NCBI GenBank assembly: GCA_943737045.1
Contig: CALSFV010000390.1
Coordinates: forward strand, 62,001-126,000
Source: Parapristionchus giblindavisi
Taxonomy: Eukaryota; Nematoda; Chromadorea; Rhabditida; Diplogasteridae
DNA: 64,000 nt
Direction: 5' to 3'
Shown here: positions 56,979-64,000 of the stretch, piece after piece
Layout of the letters: each line of letters starts with the position of its first letter
Position numbering within the stretch: position 1 is the first letter of the stretch
Position numbers and translations under genes: made by a program
Notes under the pieces: generated by a model
What the model saw: only the letters and a program-made list of their open reading frames with translations
Told to the model about the DNA's origin: nothing
Databases searched by the model: none

Positions 56979-58799
56979 TTAGCTGGATGAGAATACAATG
57001 ATGTTGCCGTAGAAGGCCCATGAGAGCATGAGAAGGCACACGATCGACTGGATGACGAAGCATGTCTGAGAGATCATACACTCACAGCGAACTGTCTCAT
57101 ATATGAGACACTCAGTCGCGAAGTAAGCTTGATTCGCGACTGAGTGACTCACATATGAGACAATTGGAGTGGCTAAGGCCGTGAGCGACGATAGAGAGCA
57201 ATGAGACATTTGGTGTCTCATATTTGAGTAAACGTATATCGGCAAAAGATTATGCTAGGAGCGGGTATCGAACTAGCACGAGAACATGCTACAGCACTCT
57301 AGTCAAGCACCCTACCCACTGCGCTACCTGGACATGAAGACACACAGAACAGAACTCAATGTCTATGCGAGAGGGAGGCGCGCAACTCTTGTCTCATTAG
57401 CCAGACACCGTGAGAAACTGATTGTCTCATAACTGCTTTGAGTCATCAACTGTCTCACATGTGAGACACACCGCAATGATGAGCCATTTTTTTCCGAGAC
57501 AATCTAGTGAGACATTCACTATCTAAGACATTTCGCTGTGAGTGTAGGTCAGAAATCAGAGATCAAAGATCAAAGATCAAAGATTAAAGTTCAAAGACCA
57601 AAGATCAACTAACAGTGAGTCCAACTACTGCCTTGAAGTTGGTGCTTGATGATCTCTCATTGGTATTGAAGAGATAGGTGAGACAGAGAATAGCGGAGAC
57701 AACAGCGAGGACAGTGAGGATGAGGTTGACTGTGATCTCCTGTAATGAGTAGGGATAGAAATGAAACGGTGAGGGACTCCCACAACGAATACTGTCATAC
57801 AGTAGCTTTATTTGTCTCAAAAAGGTACAAAGCTTTGTGGAAAATCAATCATGTACAAAACTTTTTGGTAGCATTTGTATTCAGACAAAAACCATGACTA
57901 AATTTTTAAATAAAGTACTGACCACATTTCTCATGGTGAGTACTTGCTGGAGCACAGAGCCGACACTCCATCCGAGAAGAGCACCAACCTTAAAGATCAA
58001 AGATCAAAGATAAAAGGGAAGATCAAAGTTCATACTACAAAATGATCAATGAATCATTTCCAAAAAAACTGTGGGAAAATAAGATTCTTAGTTAACAATG
58101 GCTGAAAAATCCCTATATTTCTTTTCTCTACGCTCGAATATCCGTTCGATACTTTGCTTTTCATTTGATTTATACAATAGAACAGAATCTCCCAGTGAAA
58201 ATGGACGGGATTAGAGTATCCCATTTGGCTTTCATGATAAATCCGGTCAAATCTGGAGTGAAACAAAGCAAACGATTTGAACCTCTTATACGCCTTGCGA
58301 AGTCATTCATTAGTATTCCTGATTCATAGAGTAAAAATTCAAGGGGCGAAATGATCTCCCCAAGTATACTGCGTTTGAGTGAAAATAAAAGATCAAACAG
58401 ATTCGTTTACAGATACATGACCACCCATACCGTGAGCATGATGAACATGAACGATTTGTAGTAGTAGTGGGTGGCAGCCTCACTGTGGAGATAGACCAGT
58501 CCGAGAACGACGAGACACAGAAGCTGAAAGATCAATGATCAAAATACAAAGATCAAAGATCAAAGATCAGATCCAAATTAAGACCGTTTCCCATTTAGTT
58601 TATTTATTTATTTATTTGATACACCCGTGACAGGAGCGACAGCAAATACAGAAAAAAGTTAAACATAAGCGTTCAAAGATCAAAGATCAAACTACAAAGA
58701 TCAACTTACACATGTGATAAGTTTGACGAGCCACACAGGTACGGTAGTGACAGTTGAGCGCGTAGTACGAGTCGTAGTTGTTCGAGTGACGATCGGCAT
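56979..58799 (-). CDS. Small four-helix membrane protein (MARVEL-like), five exons, 153 aa
   Basis: Exons: 58799-58710, 58523-58431, 57988-57923, 57739-57614, 57065-56979; all phase 0, stop TAA. The N-terminus is Thr/Arg rich (TRTTTTRTTRSTVT) and cytosolic by charge, leading into TM1 (VPVWLVKLITCLLCLVVLGL). TM2 is YKSFMFIMLTVGALLGWSVG; TM3 ILTVLAVVSAILCLTYLF; TM4 QSIVCLLMLSWAFYGNIIVF. The layout of four helices with both short ends inside, and the helix lengths, fit MARVEL-domain proteins of membrane trafficking and junctions; assignment rests on topology, not on a diagnostic motif. The third donor is GTCAGT. The last intron (57613-57066) is filled by a tRNA-bearing element. Introns carry AAAGATCA repeats beside the splice acceptors. 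Base composition is more GC-rich than in the receptors, as in a conserved, expressed gene. Confidence 0.75.
57080..57547 (-). mobile_element. Second type of inverted-repeat element with internal tRNA-like module
   Basis: Ends ACTCACAGCGAACTGTCTCA and TAAGACATTTCGCTGTGAGT are inverse and shared with the short element at 49712-49862. The interior has further palindromes (CACTCAGTCGCGAA / TTCGCGACTGAGTG; GTCTCACATGTGAGAC). On the minus strand near 57335-57255 lies a tRNA-like module: A box TAGCGCAGTGGG and B-box-like AGTTCGATACC. It lies wholly within the last intron of the MARVEL-like gene. Confidence 0.8.
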
Positions 58800-61700
58800 G
58801 ATCAAAAATCAGGCTACAAAGATCAAACTACAAAGTTGAAAGATCACAAAGATCAAACGTCAAAATAGCACGACGATAAGCAGATTGAATGGAAAACATA
58901 TGGTAGACCAGGGAAATGTGAATGGATTGGAAAAGGTCAAACAGATGTTCTCAAAAGATAAAGTGAATGATTTGCTTATGCAAAAAGATCGAGTAATTAA
59001 TATTGTTCATGCAATCGGAGCTGAGGATCATCAGCGAGTCGTTAAACGGCAAAAAAAACGTGGATATAGAGTCGTTCGAAGGGAGGAAAGCGTAGGAAGG
59101 CGGAAGGTGAGAAATAAGCTTTTAAACGAAGAAATAGTGTACTAAACGAACAGATCGGTTGGCAAATGATTTAGCTATTTTATAGTTCCCTCATAGCTTT
59201 TTGACAGTGAGAACAGTTTGAGGCTATAGATAAATCGATAATTCTGAATGTTTCATATGGAAATGGATGATACTACGTATAGATATAGATCGGCACCGAA
59301 AATGTGTTGATCTGAACCAAATTGATAAGAAAGAAACAATGATTTCTGAGTGATTATCAATTGTAATCGTGAGATGAATGAGATAGTGATAAGATAAGGA
59401 AGAGTACTGGAAAGGATGAATGAATCATAGTATTAAATTACTTGATTTTGTGGCTGTCAAAATTCATGGAAAGAAGAGAAAAAAAATAGAAAAAAAGCGA
59501 GGGTGTGTTAAAAGCTTTCTCTGTTTTTTTTTTGTTTCTTTTTCGTTTCGCAATTTTCCAACTTGATAAAAATTGAAACTCTCACCCCTTCGCGAGATGC
59601 AATAAAGTATAATAATTATTGATTATAATTCTAATTTATCTCTCACTGTTTGCCTGTGAGAGAGATAAGCCAGTTTCTCTGCCGGATAACTTTGCCTCGC
59701 TTTGATAATGACTGCGAAAGGAACAAATCAATCATCGATTAAAATTTTTCCACACACGATCAGATGATAAACTGTTGAAACTACACCGATGACGGACATT
59801 ACGCTTTCGAAACAATCGTGAAACATATATGAAAGGGGGCAACGGGCAACAATTTTATATTGCATGTTATAATATTACTAGAGTACGTTTGCATGCTTTG
59901 ATATATTGTACTTCACATTAAATATCCTACACCAGTGAGAGGACAAAATAAGCTGTATCATAAGAGAGAGAAAAATGAATTTATAAAAGAGAAGGAAGAT
60001 TATTTGTGTCATGCCTGTGAGCAAATATATATCGTAGAAAAGATAAGTATATTATAAGTAAAACAAAAATAAATGAGGCAAAGGGAAGGACGAGAAAGAT
60101 GCAAGGAAAGGGTGGAATGGGTTCTTTCACTCTTGTTTTTGTCCTTTCCATCTCTTTCTCTCACTCTGTCGGTTGAATCTCCCCCTCATTGTCTATCACT
60201 ATCTTCCTCACAGTCTATTCTATTCTCTTCTCTCTATCGCTTCCTATCTTCTCTTCTCTCGTTGTCCGTCTCTCTCCTATTCTCTTCCCATCTCTCGTCT
60301 CATTGCATTTCTTGATGAGTCACATGTCTGTTTGTGTTTTGTTTCTCTTCTTCCAGCCTGATAGCCCCCAGACTGCCCGAGTCCCTACTAGACTCCCTAG
60401 GCCCAAGGGACTCTATTTATAGCTTTATCCTTGCCAAGGCACGATTAAGATTTGATTTGAGTGACAGATTTGATTTAGATAGAATCAGATGATTCTTGCT
60501 CTATCCCATGATATTTATGATGATGATGTTCTTTAAATAAATATGTGAGGATAGTCACTGATAGGTATATTAAAACGGAACATTGAATGGGCAACGAGTA
60601 ATCGATAATTCACAATAAGAATAGAGAAAGAACGTGAAAGAGCGGAATGGCGAAACAGAGGAAAGATAGAATAGAAACGAAGTAAAGAGAAGAAGAAGAA
60701 GAACGAGAGGGAAGCATATGGCTCATGTGGCGATATAATGCAGTAGACAATGGATCTATAAAGATTTGGTGTGAGTATTTCTATATCACTCCATGTTCCA
60801 CAAAGCATTCAAGGGAGAAATGAACGAGCAGAGAGGATTTCATTTTGCATTCGAGTTAGAAATAACATTCGATCAATAGCAATAAATCAATAGATGAACA
60901 TGAGTGTAATGCCACATATGTGAAACTGATCTGGTTTTACACTTCCCTCCACTATTATCTCTTTATCTCTTCTCTTTCCACATACCAAAAAATACTACAC
61001 CATTTTATTGAGAACAAAGATCCATCCAGAAAGATTACTAGTCTCTACTACTTCACTACTACGTCACTAGAAAGACTACTAGTCATTCACATCTTTGTTA
61101 ACAACAACGAAACAACTCTAATCAATCTATAATGACTGTGCGTGCATTATCAGATGTCTATTTCTCTCCTCGTCTCAACAGTATCTGTATACAATAAATC
61201 ACCAGAATCTCTCACATTCCCTTTTGATCTCCATGTCTATTCCATTAGTACGCTGTAGACTAACCTCATCTACAGTGCATTTTAGAGACATTGATGAGTG
61301 ATGAGAGAGTGTGCAAAAGGAGAGAGTCAGACAACGAGAGTAACGATTTGATCAATTTCTAGACTAACCTTGCCTAGTCAGAGATGGCGGTTAGTCTCTC
61401 ATGTTTACTTCTTAGTTCTTACTCAAATAGGGTTGAAGATTGGAGTGAGATGGATTGGGTAATTGAGAAGAGGAAGGGAGAGGGAGAAAGAAATAGTTTC
61501 GGAAGTTCTCAAATTAAAAATTCTCAAGTTAAACAAATGAATCGAATCCGATAGATTGATTTCACTGTTTAAAAAATCGATCCTGATAAAAATACTGACA
61601 ACGTAGAAGAATGAAATGAATGTGATCCATTTGTTCACTTTGTTCGTATAGAATATTGAAGAAGACTATAATAACGGAAAAGATTACGATGAGAAAGAGG

Positions 61701-62334
61701 ACATGAGCAACAAGTATAGATCTGTAGAGAAGAATAAAAGAAAGAAACGAATACTATTGTATGATTCAATTTGAGAGAAATGTTTCAGATGAGAGTGTAC
61801 GAATGATGGAGAGATGAAGAGAAGGAGACAGATAAGAGAGGGAGCAAAGCAGAGAAATGAATATAGAAAGGAGAGGAATAGATGGGACAGAGAAGGTGAT
61901 AGAGAGAAGAGAGGTGCAGAGAAAACAGGCAACTCAAAAGGAACATGATGAAGAGAGAACAACAACATCGAGAGGCGGATTGAAATGACAAATGAAACTA
62001 GTGTGAAAAAATAACTTTTTTTGGGTAGGGCAATAAATTGAACATCGAAAAAAATTGAAATATCTGAGGTGTGCTTTAAATCCATTTCAAGTAAACAATC
62101 AATCCATCCCAGAATTTATTCAACAAATAATTTAACATTTACTATAGCTTGAATATCAATTATTATGCAAACATGTAGAACATTTCTGACAAGAAAAGGT
62201 TTTTACAAAGCATAACGAAATCGAATAAAAAAAATAAATTAACAAAATTAACAACAACTGATTGCACAAAGCTATGAAGATCAAGAGATCAAAGATCAAA
62301 ACACCGTATTCTCATCGCTGCACGATAGATACCT
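58800..62334. other. 3.5 kb with no convincing complete gene
   Basis: Open frames on both strands are short or low in complexity. 60120-60360 and 61690-62000 are long pyrimidine- or purine-rich tracts (CTCTTTCTCTC type; GAGAGAGG type). 59630-59680 has a small hairpin CTCTCTCACTG...GTGAGAGAG. A possible lone exon is listed at 61562-61721. Confidence 0.55.
61562..61721 (-). other. Possible terminal exon with one membrane helix
   Basis: After a good acceptor (TTCTTCTCTACAG) the frame reads SILVAHVLFLIVIFSVIIVF, then FNILYEQ and a stop at 61564-61562. The hydrophobic run would be a transmembrane helix. No joining exon could be found upstream, where the sequence is pyrimidine-rich, so this may be chance. 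Confidence 0.25.
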
Positions 62335-64000
62335 CTATGATTTCTGCTGAAAAATTGAAATTATTTTCGAGAATCGAATTTGGAATTAGAAAAAAGAAGA
62401 ACTAAAATAAATCTTACCACTATGAACTTCTGCTTTCTGCGTGACTTCTGCGACTGGATCTCTCTGGAAAGAATATTCATCAAGTCCATTTAAAATAGGC
62501 AAAACAATTTAAAACACATTAATTGCATCCAATATGGTTCACATTCTCTCATGCAGTGAAAGATTCACAAGATTCACATAACTCATACATATTGAAAAGT
62601 TAGTAGAAATCAATACCAAAAAATCAATAGTAATCATGAATCAATCGATAATCACCCACCCTGACAAATCGACAACGATTTCAGCGTTCGCCGATCGTGG
62701 CTTCTCGTATGAGGAAACCAATGGCGGCTTAGCTGATGCATCCCACTAAAATAATAACGAATTAAATCAATAAGGCTAAAGATCAAAGATCACATCATGA
62801 AATCATCATACAATTCTCAACTCGAAGAGATCAAAGATCACAAACTACAAAGATCAAAGATCACATCTTGACATCACCATACAATTCTCAAATCGAAGAG
62901 ATCAAAGATCACAAACTACAAAGATCAAAGATCACACCTGCTGATCATCATCGGCGTACTGTAGATGGACGCGGCAAGCAGCCGCCTTAGACGCGGACGC
63001 ACCGAGAGACGCGACGCGCGCGCGAACATCGACACTCGCGTCCAGTGAATCCAAGAATAGGGCACGAGCGAGAGCGCTTGAGGGAACCTACAAGGGATCG
63101 ATTGTCAGAAAATGTTCTTTCCAAGTCATATACAAATCAGTAAGTTTTAGAAAAAATCAATAAATTCACTCCAAGGATGCATATGTTTTAATGAATAAAC
63201 CTCAATGGGATCGTTGGGAGGGGTCGAGCACACAAGACACAGTCGATAAGATCGAAGAGGAGCGATATAACGATGGAGGGGAGCGGAGAAACCTCTCTAA
63301 ATGAAGGCTATCATGATGATCATGGACCATATCCATGAACGGTGATAAACCGTTTTCAGAAAAACGTCACGTCACAACCGGAGGCGTTTTCCAGAAATCC
63401 TCCCTCCTACATTGATGACGTCACGTCTATCAGCGAAACGGTTTGACACCGTTCATGCCTATACGATGGTAGTCCATCTCGATAATCTCTTCACCTCGAC
63501 CCACAAAATAGTGTGTGAAAGGAAGAGATCGCTGAGAAGGGAATATCATGGTATATCTCTTATCGGAGGGAAATAATATTGTGTTCATGACAAAAACGAT
63601 GTTCATTCCTTCGAGAAGACAAAGAGAAAGTCTCCACCTACCAAGTTCTGATTAGAGACCTTGTGATGCTCAGAGATCCTCGTTGGAGGAGCAATTGCTG
63701 CGGAGACATGAGGACCCGATTGCGCGAGTTCCTTGGTCGCGTTCGCAGCCCCGGACCCCATCCCCGAGTAAGCATCTGCCTTCATCTTACTGGTGACGTA
63801 AACCGGCGGAGGATTCACAGGAAGACTACTGTAATGACGAAGATAAAGCAGTAAACTCAATCGATAATTAAAGTACTTGAAAGATTCTTACGCAGAATCG
63901 GGTAGACCTTCCACTGCAGGAACAATAAGATGGGTTACGGTAGATCGGACGGTTTCGGTTGCCTGGGTTACGGTAGTACTCGTGCTGCACCACTGTAGTT
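62335..64000 (-). CDS. 3' part of an unrecognised Ala/Ser-rich protein gene (runs off window)
   Basis: Exons in one consistent frame: 64000-63892 (partial), 63828-63642, 63087-62938, 62745-62660, 62463-62418, 62346-62335 (TAG). About 195 residues are visible. In order: a Thr/Val-rich part (STSTTVTQATETVRSTVTHL), a Pro-rich turn (LPVNPPPVYVTSK), an Ala/Gly-rich part (GMGSGAANATKELAQSG), an Ala-rich helix-like part (RVASLGASASKAAACRVHLQ), an acidic step (YADDDQQ), and a basic C-terminus (QSQKSRRKQKF). No signal peptide or membrane helix is seen; a cytosolic or nuclear protein is likely. No known domain recognised. High GC in exons suggests a conserved, expressed gene. The last tiny exon depends on the choice between two overlapping CAG acceptors at 62350-62344. 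Confidence 0.65.
62779..62937. repeat. AAAGATCA-type short repeats next to splice sites
   Basis: TCAAAGATCA recurs many times here and at 56963-56978, 57552-57606, 57990-58025, 58525-58572, 58672-58705, 58797-58862 and 62281-62300. Two nearly identical blocks (62817-62865 and 62879-62935) are tandem copies of about 62 bp. Confidence 0.85.
63333..63457. mobile_element. Foldback MITE, ends ATGAACGGTG / CACCGTTCAT
   Basis: ATGAACGGTGATAAACCGTTT and the inverse AAACGGTTTGACACCGTTCA bound about 120 bp with a second inner pair (ACGTCACGTCA / TGACGTCACGT). In the intron between exons 63642 and 63087. Confidence 0.8.

Noticed and set aside
58885..59145. 86-codon Lys/Arg-rich plus-strand frame
   Set aside because: No second line of evidence; lies in the upstream region of the MARVEL-like gene.
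60073..60422. Leu/Ser-rich open frames on the plus strand, and similar ones at 61684-62085 on the minus strand
   Set aside because: They follow simple pyrimidine-rich tracts (CTCTTTCTC), which give open frames by chance.

Overview
The window looks like nuclear DNA of a rhabditid or diplogastrid nematode. It has many short-to-medium introns (GT...TTTCAG or TTTTAG), nematode-type serpentine chemoreceptor genes, a tRNA-Asn, a non-LTR retrotransposon and a very high load of palindromic DNA elements. A Pristionchus-like genome is my best guess, by inference only. No bacterial, viral or CRISPR features were seen. All gene models were built by hand from conserved exon blocks, splice signals and reading phase.

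Layout. 1-18.17 kb is unit A: receptor A1 (+, pseudogene), a 16-exon gene of unknown function on the opposite strand (4387-12297), receptor A2 (+, intact). 18.17-35.98 kb is unit B, a tandem copy in the same order: receptor B1 (+, intact), a 5'-shortened copy of the unknown gene (22924-29226, -), receptor B2 (+, frameshifted). From 35.98 to about 39.8 kb is a partial third unit with receptor C (+, nonsense mutation). Each unit starts with the same decayed reverse-transcriptase relic. 38.6-46.2 kb is a mixed stretch with tRNA-Asn, fragments of another minus-strand receptor, SINE-like and foldback elements, and a non-LTR retrotransposon with an intact RT domain. Receptor D (+, intact, 46248-48279) and receptors E and F (-, intact, 49062-51339 and 52515-56116) end the receptor cluster. 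56.9-58.8 kb holds a small four-helix (MARVEL-like) membrane protein gene (-). 58.8-62.3 kb shows no convincing complete gene. 62.3-64.0 kb holds the 3' part of an unrecognised Ala/Ser-rich protein gene (-) that runs off the window.

The seven receptor loci share one nine-exon architecture with identical intron phases (1,0,0,2,0,0,0,0), so they form one lineage-specific family. Four are intact (A2, B1, D, E, plus F makes five) and three carry lesions (A1, B2, C). The lesions in units A and B are reciprocal: A kept the second receptor and B kept the first. The other main theme is repeats. There are several foldback/MITE families, most with TTAAAGG ends or TA-flanked ends, sitting in introns and between genes. 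Two unrelated inverted-repeat families each carry an internal tRNA-like module with Pol III A and B boxes, which is the most unusual thing in the window.
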